Assembly: GCA_013177895.1 (NCBI GenBank)
Contig: JABLXV010000016.1
Span: forward strand, 1 to 51,111
From: Brevinematales bacterium
Lineage (GTDB): Bacteria; Spirochaetota; Brevinematia; Brevinematales; GWF1-51-8
DNA: 51,111 nt
Direction: 5' to 3'
Below, one piece after another: positions 1 to 7,132 of the stretch. Every line of letters starts with the position of its first letter. Position 1 is the stretch's first letter. The translations under genes were made by a program, and so were the position numbers. Under the pieces are notes generated by a model. The model saw only the letters and a program-made list of their open reading frames with translations. It made no database searches and was not told the DNA's origin.

Positions 1-1304
1 TGCGTCCCGTAATAAACTTCATACCCGATCACATCGTCTTCGGTAGTCGGCATCCATGTCAGCTTAATCGTGCCGCTTCCGGGTACGACTGACATCAGCA
101 TAGGCGGCTGGGGCGAGGCGTCCATCGAGTAACTCAGCCTGATGGAATCGAGCGATATCGGGCTCTGGTTATCCTCATAGGGGTAAACCAGTATCTTGAA
201 CTGGATGTACTTTCCGCGCATGTATTCAGCCGGGAACGAGGTAATATTATTCTGAACATATACCCATTCCAGCACCGGATCGCCCGGGAGGAAATAACTC
301 GACGAGACGCGGTATGCGAACTTGAGGTGCGATAAGTCGGGCACGCCTGTCTGGAACGCCAGCTTCTTGAGGGTGGCCATATTCTCGGAGATTTTATACA
401 CGTCGGTAATCAGGATACCCGGGTCGTTCTCGAAACGGTTCAGGTTGTAGTTATCGAGCGCGATGGAGCTGATCTTCAGGTCGTCGAGCGAAAAGAACGC
501 GTTCTTGCCGATCACGAGCGGGGTGGACAGTTCGTCCTTGACGAACGGGTTGAAGATCGGCGAAAGGATTTTCCCGTCGGTCGTCACCCATTTAACCTGC
601 TGTTCGATACCGTTCTTATAGGTGGATATCTGTCCGTTCATAATATTGTAGGAGATCGCGTGATGCTCCCACTTATGCAGGATGACCGGCTCCTCTTCCT
701 GGATAAGGAGCGAATGGGGCTCGTTATCGATCGACCAGAAAAAGTTCTGGAAATCGTAGATCACCTTTTTATTGCGGACATAGATGGAAAACCCGTAGGT
801 GTTCTTGTCCCATTCGTCCGAAGGGTTATACCCGAGGTACTTCATCACATACTGGTTGTCGTAGCCCTTATACAGGTAGAGCCAGAATTCGATGGTAAAA
901 CTCCCGGGGATTTTACCGGGGGAGAACATGGACGTATTATACGGCAGAAGGGAGATATGGTGCCCGGAGAAGTAGAACTTCCCGGAATACTTACCGCTGC
1001 TGTTCTCGTAGGGGTTGGTCTCGTACTCGGACGCGATCACCTTATAGTTCGGCAGGGACTGGAGGGGTTTCTCGAAATCGAGGTAGAGGTCGAGGAACTC
1101 GCTATTGGTGACCTGGTTCTCCTTGAGGATATAGACCTTTTTCCCGCCCTTGATACTGGGCACGAGGTTATCGAGACGGTAGATTCTCCACCCGTTATCG
1201 GAGATGGTCATCTGGTTGATGAACTCGAACTCGTCGGACGCGGAAAGGAATCCGAATGATAACATAAGGATAAAGACGGATAAAATAGCCGGTTTCTTTT
1301 TCAT
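1..1304 (-). CDS. Exported LamG/fibronectin-type-III protein, C-terminus cut off by window edge
   Basis: Reading leftwards from ATG at 1304 the frame stays open to base 1, giving 434 codons without a stop, so the 3' end lies outside the window. The start is chosen because AAGGAG (1316-1321) lies 11 bases upstream; an in-frame ATG at 1313 is only two bases from that site. Residues 1-22 form a Sec signal peptide (MKKK followed by a hydrophobic run ending FLSAS). The middle has a concanavalin/LamG-like stretch (GSFTIEFWLYLY about residue 130), and the last visible part is a fibronectin-III-like segment (GTIKLTWMPTTEDDVIGYEVYY). Such proteins are usually secreted or surface-bound and bind glycans or proteins; the ligand here is unknown. 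The opposite strand also has open frames, but without domain similarity. Confidence 0.8.
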   Translation of the reverse strand, partial: MKKKPAILSVFILMLSFGFLSASDEFEFINQMTISDNGWRIYRLDNLVPSIKGGKKVYILKENQVTNSEFLDLYLDFEKPLQSLPNYKVIASEYETNPYENSSGKYSGKFYFSGHHISLLPYNTSMFSPGKIPGSFTIEFWLYLYKGYDNQYVMKYLGYNPSDEWDKNTYGFSIYVRNKKVIYDFQNFFWSIDNEPHSLLIQEEEPVILHKWEHHAISYNIMNGQISTYKNGIEQQVKWVTTDGKILSPIFNPFVKDELSTPLVIGKNAFFSLDDLKISSIALDNYNLNRFENDPGILITDVYKISENMATLKKLAFQTGVPDLSHLKFAYRVSSSYFLPGDPVLEWVYVQNNITSFPAEYMRGKYIQFKILVYPYEDNQSPISLDSIRLSYSMDASPQPPMLMSVVPGSGTIKLTWMPTTEDDVIGYEVYYGT

Positions 1305-1323
1305 ACGAGGCATGTCTCCTTCA

Positions 1324-1335
1324 ATAAGCGCTTAT
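1324..1335. promoter_or_regulatory. Perfect 12-bp palindrome before the LamG/FN3 gene
   Basis: ATAAGCGCTTAT is a perfect palindrome three bases upstream of the AAGGAG ribosome-binding site of the leftward gene. It could be an operator or a short mRNA hairpin; no regulator can be assigned. Confidence 0.3.
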
Positions 1336-1445
1336 CTTATTTTCGGATTTTTTTACGATTATTGAATAGTAGACGGCTGTAAAATGATATCGTATTCAAG
1401 GGTTTGTATGCAGGCGGGTGGTTTTTATAGCGATGAGAAAATCAT

Positions 1446-1474
1446 TTGCAAAGCGCTGAAAATGGGGATATAAT
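1446..1474 (+). promoter_or_regulatory. Sigma-70-like promoter of the lipoprotein/rSAM cluster
   Basis: TTGCAA (1446-1451), a 17-base spacer and a consensus TATAAT (1469-1474) lie 29 bases upstream of the first lipoprotein start. The gene spacing below suggests that one transcript covers the three lipoproteins and the radical SAM gene. Confidence 0.65.
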
Positions 1475-1503
1475 AACGGTAGAGCGAATGATAAGGGGGA
1501 AGT

Positions 1504-1899
1504 ATGGCCGAACGTTTACGGAGATGGTTTGCGTCGATACTCAGTATCCTTTTCGGGTCGACTATCATCGGGGCATGCGCGCCTGCCTATATAGGGCCAC
1601 CCCCTGTTCCAGTTAATACTATCAAGGGTCAGGTTAAAGATAAAGATTCCGCGCAGGTCATAGCAGATATCCGTGTAATGCTGATAATAAACAGTTATAC
1701 GAATTCTGAAAGTTCCTATACGAACGGGGCATACTCATTCTATACACACAGCACGGTTGCGATTTTAGCCGTTGAGGATATTGACGGGGTTACCAACGGT
1801 ACATATCTCCCGACGAATTACACAGTTACCTTACCGGATAATTCCAGCGGATTTACTACCAATATCGGTATCCTGATGACGACCAACACAAACGGGTAA
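1504..1899 (+). CDS. Putative lipoprotein of an rSAM/lipoprotein system (first copy)
   Basis: 131 residues. The N-terminus is basic (AERLRRWF), followed by a hydrophobic segment and a lipobox IGAC with Cys25, so the mature protein should be a lipidated envelope protein. After the Cys comes a YIGPPP motif and then one small beta-sandwich like the carboxypeptidase-regulatory domain (IKGQVKDKD...NGAYSFYTH). This layout matches the small lipoproteins that in Bacteroidetes and spirochaetes sit beside a SPASM radical SAM enzyme (from memory TIGR04134, partner TIGR04133). It is a close paralogue of the next gene: same N-terminal RLRRWF, same FGST and same C-terminal ILMTTNTNG. SD GGGGGAAG precedes the ATG. 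The role is unknown; it may be a substrate of the radical SAM enzyme. Confidence 0.85.
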   Translation: MAERLRRWFASILSILFGSTIIGACAPAYIGPPPVPVNTIKGQVKDKDSAQVIADIRVMLIINSYTNSESSYTNGAYSFYTHSTVAILAVEDIDGVTNGTYLPTNYTVTLPDNSSGFTTNIGILMTTNTNG

Positions 1900-1925
1900 G
1901 GAAAGTATTAGAGCAAGGAGGACGT

Positions 1926-2318
1926 ATGACAGTACGTTTACGGCGATGGTTCAGTTCGATCCTCAGTCTCCTTTTCGGCTCGACTATTGTTTTATCATGC
2001 GCGCCTGCCGCCGCGTATATGGGGCCGCCCGAGGTCAATATTAACGGAAAGGTCAATAACCGTGTCACGATGGAGGCGATCTCGAATATCAGGATGTCCC
2101 TGATTGTGAACAGTATCACGAACTCTATATCCTCCGGAGCCGACGGCGCGTATGCGTTCTCTTCCCCGGAACGGAGTTTCACTATTCTGGCATACGATAT
2201 CGACGGGACGAATAACGGGGCATACCTTCCCACGAATTTCACGATGACCGTCCCTGACTTACCCTACTATTACAACACCAATATCGATATCCTGATGACG
2301 ACGAACACGAACGGGTGA
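1926..2318 (+). CDS. Putative lipoprotein of an rSAM/lipoprotein system (second copy)
   Basis: 130 residues, with an excellent AAGGAGG site before the ATG. N-terminal RLRRWF, a hydrophobic stretch and VLSC with Cys25 give a lipoprotein signal. The mature part starts with YMGPP and continues with one carboxypeptidase-regulatory-like beta-sandwich (INGKVNNRV, then GADGAYAFSSPE). The end, ILMTTNTNG, is identical to that of the preceding gene, which shows a recent tandem duplication; the middle has diverged clearly. It lies 26 bases after the first copy and 21 bases before the third lipoprotein. Family membership is well supported; function is unknown. Confidence 0.85.
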   Translation: MTVRLRRWFSSILSLLFGSTIVLSCAPAAAYMGPPEVNINGKVNNRVTMEAISNIRMSLIVNSITNSISSGADGAYAFSSPERSFTILAYDIDGTNNGAYLPTNFTMTVPDLPYYYNTNIDILMTTNTNG

Positions 2319-2339
2319 TCTGAAAAAGAGGGGAGAATA

Positions 2340-2690
2340 ATGAGATACTCGAATAGACTCATTATAATGGTTACTCTATTTATCGCGGTAATCGCCGCCG
2401 GGTGCATCCCCCGCGCAACAATGGAGTTCACCGGAAAGGTCAAAGACCTTTCGACCGGACGCGGGGTTTCACTGATACTCATATCGATGATTATTACCAA
2501 TTCGACTAATACGGTTCTGACCGGGCTGGACGGGGGATTCGCCTTTAAGGATTATTATTATTCTAACGTGGCTTTTCTGATTACCGGCGGGGGGCGTTAC
2601 ATGGCTACCAATTTCCAGATGGATGTGGAATATGTCCGTTTTCACGCTGAGGTCGATTTCGATATCGACTTGAACCTGAAAGAACAATAA
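2340..2690 (+). CDS. Third small lipoprotein of the rSAM cluster, divergent
   Basis: 116 residues. The signal peptide ends in IAAGC (Cys22). It lacks the RLRRWF and Y(M/I)GPP motifs of the two upstream copies but keeps the same single beta-sandwich plan (FTGKVKDLSTGRGVSL, TGLDGGFAFKDY, YMATNFQMDV). The shared ATNF/PTNF motif near the end supports common descent. SD GGGGAG lies just upstream, and only 17 bases separate its stop from the radical SAM gene. It is probably another envelope lipoprotein of the same system, with no assignable activity. Confidence 0.8.
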   Translation: MRYSNRLIIMVTLFIAVIAAGCIPRATMEFTGKVKDLSTGRGVSLILISMIITNSTNTVLTGLDGGFAFKDYYYSNVAFLITGGGRYMATNFQMDVEYVRFHAEVDFDIDLNLKEQ

Positions 2691-2707
2691 ACCGATACGG
2701 GAACGCT

Positions 2708-3787
2708 ATGCTGAAATGGGTAAAGAAACGGCTGCACGACGCTTTCCTCGATAATTGGAAAAAGAACGAAACCGGGCACCCGATGCACTGGCTGGAGGTC
2801 GAGGTCACCCGCCGTTGCCAGCTCTCCTGTCTCCATTGCGGGAGTTCCTGCGGGGCGGATCAGGTTCCGCCGGGCGAGCTGACGTTCGACGAATGGATGA
2901 AGGTATTCCGGCGTGTCGCGGAGACCTACGGCACTAAGGAAATCAAGGTCGCGGTCACCGGCGGAGAACCGCTCGTGCGGCAGGACATCTACCGCCTGAT
3001 AGCGAATATCACCGAGATGGGGTTTCAGGTCACGATGATGACGAACGGGATGACGATGGACGATACAGCGGTGAAATACCTCGCGGCGTCGGGGGTCGGC
3101 GGTATAGGGGTTTCTATCGACGGGATGGAGGAAAACCACGACTGGCTCCGAAACCGCAGGGGCGCGTTCCGAAAGGCGGCGGATACCCTGAAGACTTTAC
3201 AGGATTCGGGGTATTTCTATGTCGAACCGATCACCACGGTCAATAAACGAAACCTCGGCGAGCTCGCGCGGATGGAGGAGTTGTTCCGCTCCATCGGCGT
3301 ACCGTCATGGCGGATGTTCAAGACATTCCCTATCGGGCGGGCGAATCAGTACCCCGAACTTTTTCTCGACGGCGGCGAATTCCGCACCCTCATGGATTTC
3401 ATAAAAAAACGTTATACCGATAAGAAACACCGCCCGAAAGTATCGTTCTGCGAGATCGGCTACCTCGGCGATTACGAGCTCGAGGTACGGAGCTTTTTCG
3501 CGCAATGCTTCGCGGGCATCAATACCCTCGCCATTCTCGCCGACGGGAGTATCACCGGATGCGCGGCGGTATCCCCCGGCTTTATACAGGGAAATATCCG
3601 CAAGGACGATGTGATCGACGTGTGGGAGAACCGTTTCAGGGTATTCCGCGACCGGAGCTGGATGAAGCGGGGCGGGTGCGGCGAATGCGGGGCGTATCCG
3701 TACTGCCGCGGCGACGGTTTCCACTTATGGGAAAAGGGCGGCTTGAACCCCGCCGAGTGCAATTTCAAGATGCTGAACGGGGGTTAG
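2708..3787 (+). CDS. Radical SAM/SPASM enzyme of the rSAM/lipoprotein system
   Basis: 359 residues, complete. The radical SAM cluster motif CxxxCxxC is at Cys37, Cys41 and Cys44 (CQLSCLHC), TGGEP at 84-88 binds SAM, and SIDG lies at 136-139. A C-terminal SPASM domain has Cys248, 267, 285, 324, 327, 333 and 351, ending GGCGECGAYPYC then GDGFHLWE, which should hold auxiliary 4Fe-4S clusters. SPASM enzymes typically modify ribosomally made peptides or proteins. The family with this C-terminal pattern (from memory TIGR04133) occurs next to small lipoproteins, as here. The plausible substrates are the three lipoproteins encoded just upstream, but the chemistry is not known. Its last four bases overlap the convergent Omp85-like gene. 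The SD is weak (GGGA), suggesting coupling to upstream translation. Confidence 0.88.
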   Translation: MLKWVKKRLHDAFLDNWKKNETGHPMHWLEVEVTRRCQLSCLHCGSSCGADQVPPGELTFDEWMKVFRRVAETYGTKEIKVAVTGGEPLVRQDIYRLIANITEMGFQVTMMTNGMTMDDTAVKYLAASGVGGIGVSIDGMEENHDWLRNRRGAFRKAADTLKTLQDSGYFYVEPITTVNKRNLGELARMEELFRSIGVPSWRMFKTFPIGRANQYPELFLDGGEFRTLMDFIKKRYTDKKHRPKVSFCEIGYLGDYELEVRSFFAQCFAGINTLAILADGSITGCAAVSPGFIQGNIRKDDVIDVWENRFRVFRDRSWMKRGGCGECGAYPYCRGDGFHLWEKGGLNPAECNFKMLNGG

Positions 3788-5091
3788 AATCCCGAAGTCC
3801 CCCAGAGAACCGCGCGGAATTCACCGAAACGGTTCCACCCGAAACAAAGCGTCCCGTTTACAGCGAACGGGTCGTCGAGCGATACCCGCAGTCCGAAGCC
3901 GTAAGCGTCCATCAGAGTGTTATTCCCGAATAGCGGCCGGCCGTAGGGGGACGATACCCCGAGATCGGTAAAGACGAACGCGTCGAGCTGGGTGGCGAAC
4001 ATGGGCGGGAGGAAAAACTCCGCGATACGGATGCGGTACTCGAAGTTGAAAAGGGCGTAGTTCTCCGCGAAGGTACGGTAGTACTCCTGCGGGGAACGCA
4101 CCGACAGGTCGTGAGTTCCCTTGAGGTCGAATTTTTCCTTATACGGCAGAAGCCCGCTGGTCAATCCCCCGGAAATCTGGAAATTCAACGAGTGCTTCCA
4201 TCCCGCCAATACCCGCTTGACCGCGAGAACTCCCTGAAAGCTGAACAATGTTTCCTCGCGCTCGAGCGGAAGGAATGCCTTCATCCGCAGGAGAAAATAT
4301 CCCCCCGAGCGGATCGGGTCTTTCCCGTCATTGAAGGAATACTGGATATAAGGGGAGAGTATCAATTCGGTACGCTCCGACGCGCCGATAAAGCCCGGGG
4401 GTATCGCGGGATTCACCGACGGGTGGATGATATGATGCAGGTTGACGTCGAACCCGGCGATCCAGTCGATAGGAAACTCCAGCCCGAACCGGGCGTTCAG
4501 GTCGTAGAGGTGGTAGTTCGCGATTGCGGACGGGATAATCCCGTTATTTTTATAGTACGCCGACAGGGTGATATGGAACGGGATAAACGCGAGATACTTC
4601 ATCTTAAATTCAGTTCCGATACGGTTGTATCCCAGATCGAAACGCAGGTCGAACGGTTTCCCCGCGAGGTTGTTCAGTATCAGCGACCCGTAGGCGAATC
4701 CTCCCCCGATGCGCATCTGTTTGGCCTCGGTGAGATAGATCAGGATATGGCTGGTTTCCGGGTCGGACGGGTCTGGAAGGATATATACCTCGACTGCGGA
4801 GTAATATTTCGACGCGGTCAGGCGGGATACGGTGCGCGAAATCTGCCACTTCAGGATATGGTCGTTATAGGTCTTACCGGGGGAAAACGAGACGAGTGTG
4901 ACGACCGTATAGGGCTCGGTCAGGCATCCGGGGATTTTTTCGGGCAGGATGTTTTTATTCGTCCAGACATACTCGAATTTGTTATTGATAACGATATGAA
5001 CCGAGCCTACCCTCACCTTCGCGAATGCGGTCGAAATCCCGATGAAGAGAAGCATGATACCGTAAAAAATAGTGGTTACCCTGCGAGTCAT
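3784..5091 (-). CDS. Omp85/BamA-family outer-membrane barrel protein with POTRA-like domain
   Basis: 435 residues with an N-terminal signal peptide (to about residue 24, ISTAFAKV). Residues about 65-125 look like one POTRA domain (FSPGKTYNDHILKWQI...EVYILPD..HILIYLTEA). From about residue 130 onward there are alternating amphipathic beta strands, and the chain ends in the aromatic residue Phe, as in Omp85 barrels. A stretch near 325-355 (KGTHDLSVRSPQEYYRTFAE) sits where BamA/TamA proteins have the substrate-exit strand motif. It is much shorter than BamA, which has five POTRA domains, so it is more likely a TamA- or patatin-like accessory Omp85 protein. It is convergent with the radical SAM gene and overlaps it by four bases. 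Confidence 0.75.
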   Translation of the reverse strand: MTRRVTTIFYGIMLLFIGISTAFAKVRVGSVHIVINNKFEYVWTNKNILPEKIPGCLTEPYTVVTLVSFSPGKTYNDHILKWQISRTVSRLTASKYYSAVEVYILPDPSDPETSHILIYLTEAKQMRIGGGFAYGSLILNNLAGKPFDLRFDLGYNRIGTEFKMKYLAFIPFHITLSAYYKNNGIIPSAIANYHLYDLNARFGLEFPIDWIAGFDVNLHHIIHPSVNPAIPPGFIGASERTELILSPYIQYSFNDGKDPIRSGGYFLLRMKAFLPLEREETLFSFQGVLAVKRVLAGWKHSLNFQISGGLTSGLLPYKEKFDLKGTHDLSVRSPQEYYRTFAENYALFNFEYRIRIAEFFLPPMFATQLDAFVFTDLGVSSPYGRPLFGNNTLMDAYGFGLRVSLDDPFAVNGTLCFGWNRFGEFRAVLWGTSGF

Positions 5092-5145
5092 CCGGCATCA
5101 CCCTGTCAGAAATATTCTTCATCGTCGATTTGGAAATCCGTAGAA

Positions 5146-5174
5146 TTGATTTTATTTGCAGGGTATTATATAAT
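5146..5174 (+). promoter_or_regulatory. Sigma-70-like promoter of purC
   Basis: TTGATT (5146-5151), a 17-base spacer and TATAAT (5169-5174). Transcription should begin near 5181, which excludes translation starts upstream of it and fixes the purC start at 5205. Confidence 0.75.
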
Positions 5175-5204
5175 ACTTCTTTAAAAACCACAACGAGGAA
5201 GAGT

Positions 5205-6083
5205 ATGAACGCTATTACCTCCACGAATATCAGGGAACTGAAGAAATTATTCAGCGGAAAGGTGCGCGATATCTACGAGATCGATCCCGACCGGTGGCTC
5301 TTGGTGACCACCGACAGGATATCCGCGTTCGACGTCGTATTTAACGAGGGCATCCCCGATAAAGGAAGGGTGCTGAACCGGATATCCAATAAATGGTTCG
5401 AGAAGATGACGATGCTCCCGAATCATCTGATCAGCACGAACCCCGTGAACGAACTCCCGTATCTGGCGAATTACCCCGGTATCGCGGAGCGCGCGGTAAT
5501 TGTTAAGAAGGTGAACCGTCTCCCGGTGGAATGCGTCGTGCGCGGCCACCTCTTCGGCAGCGTGTACAGCGAGTATAAAGAAAGCGGTACTGCCGGAGGA
5601 CTGCTGCTCCCGTCGGGGCTCAGCCTCGCGGAGGAGCTCCCCGAACCGATCTTTACCCCCGCCGATAAGGCGGAATCCGGGCATGACGAGAATATCGACC
5701 ATGCCAGGTTTTTCGAGGTGGTCGGCGAAAAGACCGGCAGGCAGATCATGGATTACGCGATCGCGATATATATCAAGGCCCGCGATATAATGAAAGGCCT
5801 CGGGATTATTCTCGCGGACACCAAGTTCGAGTTCGGCATCGACAAGGAAGGGACATTGATACTGGTGGACGAGGTACTGACGCCCGATTCCTCGCGTTAC
5901 TGGGACGGCGATACGTTCAAGGTGGGCGAGAGCCCCCGGAGCTACGATAAACAGTTCCTGCGGGATTACCTGAACACACTGAAATGGGACAAGACTCCGC
6001 CGCCTCCGCCGTTACCCGCGGATATTATCGATAAAACCCGCGAGAAATACGTGAGCATACTGAATACGATTGAAAAAATATAA
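5205..6083 (+). CDS. purC: Phosphoribosylaminoimidazole-succinocarboxamide synthase (SAICAR synthase)
   Basis: 292 residues. It catalyses ATP-dependent joining of aspartate to CAIR in de novo purine synthesis, in the cytosol. Family motifs are present: SGKVRDIYE at the N-terminus, TTDRISAFD, VECVVRGHLFGS, GHDENI, DTKFEFG and LVDEVLTPDSSRYW. The length fits the longer (about 290-residue) PurC type rather than the 240-residue E. coli type. ATG 5205 is used because GAGG lies six bases upstream and the promoter at 5146-5174 excludes the earlier in-frame ATG at 5130. It is followed after nine bases by an RDD-family membrane protein; no other purine genes adjoin except guaA, 34 kb away. Confidence 0.95.
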   Translation: MNAITSTNIRELKKLFSGKVRDIYEIDPDRWLLVTTDRISAFDVVFNEGIPDKGRVLNRISNKWFEKMTMLPNHLISTNPVNELPYLANYPGIAERAVIVKKVNRLPVECVVRGHLFGSVYSEYKESGTAGGLLLPSGLSLAEELPEPIFTPADKAESGHDENIDHARFFEVVGEKTGRQIMDYAIAIYIKARDIMKGLGIILADTKFEFGIDKEGTLILVDEVLTPDSSRYWDGDTFKVGESPRSYDKQFLRDYLNTLKWDKTPPPPPLPADIIDKTREKYVSILNTIEKI

Positions 6084-6092
6084 GAGATATCA

Positions 6093-6674
6093 ATGAGCAT
6101 GAACGAACAACCCGTGGAAAGCCCTGTAAAAGATAACCAGCCCATCCTGTTGCATTTCGCTCCCGTATGGAAGCGTATTTTAGCTTATATAGTCGATATG
6201 GGGTTCCTGAAGACAATAGAAATCACGATGATATGGATCGTCTTCTCCAATGAGATCAACGCGATTTACCAGATGAAGGGCACGTTCGAACAGCAGTACC
6301 AGCTGATGACGAATTTCTTCATGGGGCACTCAGACCTTCTGCTGATAGCGATGGTTATAGTAGAAGCGTCCTATTTTATACTGATGTGGTTCGGCGGGAA
6401 TCAGACTCTGGGCATGAAACTCCTGAAAATCGCGGTGATCGACGCGTCGAACCGGAAACTCAATATCCTGATGTGCATCCTGCGGTATTTCCTGCTCTTC
6501 CTCGCGGCGCAGTTATTATATATCCCCCTGATATTCGTCGTCAATCCGGTTTATCACCAGCGAATCCATGACTTCCTCACCGGAACGGTCGTAGTGGAAA
6601 TCCCGAAGCACGATGACCTGGAGAAGGATACGTCCGAAGAGGAAAAAAAGGCAATGGATGAGATACCCGATTAA
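6093..6674 (+). CDS. RDD-family integral membrane protein
   Basis: 193 residues. The RDD signature is recognisable as APVWKRILAYIVD near residue 28, followed by a hydrophobic helix and a charged loop. A second hydrophobic helix (about 88-107) precedes NQTLGMKLLKIAVID, the second conserved RDD block, and a third helix lies at about 125-150. The C-terminal tail is acidic (DDLEKDTSEEEKKAMDE). RDD proteins are small membrane proteins of mostly unknown role; some are proposed sodium or compatible-solute transporters. It starts nine bases after purC, so it is probably cotranscribed, and its stop overlaps the convergent J-domain gene by four bases. Confidence 0.75.
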   Translation: MSMNEQPVESPVKDNQPILLHFAPVWKRILAYIVDMGFLKTIEITMIWIVFSNEINAIYQMKGTFEQQYQLMTNFFMGHSDLLLIAMVIVEASYFILMWFGGNQTLGMKLLKIAVIDASNRKLNILMCILRYFLLFLAAQLLYIPLIFVVNPVYHQRIHDFLTGTVVVEIPKHDDLEKDTSEEEKKAMDEIPD

Positions 6675-6973
6675 TCGGTTTTCTTCTTGTAATTATCCTG
6701 ATAGAAACGTTTATGCATCACCGCCTCGTCCACCTGCCGGTAAAACTCCTTCTCGGAGAAGTCGATCCGGTAGTTCTCGCAGTATGTCCTGAGGATATCG
6801 TAAGCCTTGTTGAGCTTGGCGGTCTCCTCGTCGGCGGTTTCAGGGGAGAGAACCGACGAATCGGGGTGAGTTTGCTTGACCGAGTCCTTATAAATCTTTT
6901 TTATCTTCTTATACGTCGTGGGAATCGATATCCCGAGTACTTCCTTCGCCCACCTAAAATCATCGTAATTCAT
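6671..6973 (-). CDS. Small J-domain (DnaJ-like) protein
   Basis: 100 residues from ATG 6973. The first half is a J domain: WAKEVLGI helix I, KKIKKIYKDSVKQTHPDSS with the diagnostic HPD tripeptide at the end of helix II, and LNKAYDILRTY helix III. The rest (RIDFSEKEFYRQVDEAVMHKRF) is charged and helical, with no Gly/Phe or zinc-finger region. It should stimulate an Hsp70 (DnaK) ATPase for an unknown client. A longer frame upstream to 7090 is rejected because its extra residues resemble no J-protein N-terminus and the domain begins exactly at MNYDDFRW. It is convergent with the RDD gene. Confidence 0.75.
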   Translation of the reverse strand: MNYDDFRWAKEVLGISIPTTYKKIKKIYKDSVKQTHPDSSVLSPETADEETAKLNKAYDILRTYCENYRIDFSEKEFYRQVDEAVMHKRFYQDNYKKKTD

Positions 6974-7095
6974 AATTAGTTCCGTATATTGTGGTATTTT
7001 TGTTATATATTGGTTGCAAAAATAAATTATAGAAAACTCTTGACAAAACGCGTAATATTGCGTAATATTAAAACGAAAACGATATCGCACCTCCG

Positions 7096-7130
7096 CTAGT
7101 AGGCGGGTTCGTACCGGATCCGTCTACTAG
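7096..7130 (-). terminator. Possible hairpin terminator after the 7TM-SpoIIE gene
   Basis: An 11-base inverted repeat with one mismatch (CTAGTAGgCGG at 7096-7106, CCGtCTACTAG at 7120-7130, loop 13) starts three bases beyond the stop of the leftward phosphatase gene. A T-rich run follows only after about 20 bases on the minus strand, so termination is uncertain. Confidence 0.4.
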
Positions 7131-7132
7131 TA

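Noticed and set aside
660-1259. Open frame of 199 codons on the plus strand
   Set aside because: The opposite strand encodes a signal-peptide-bearing LamG/FN3 protein that is open through the window edge; the plus frame is its shadow.
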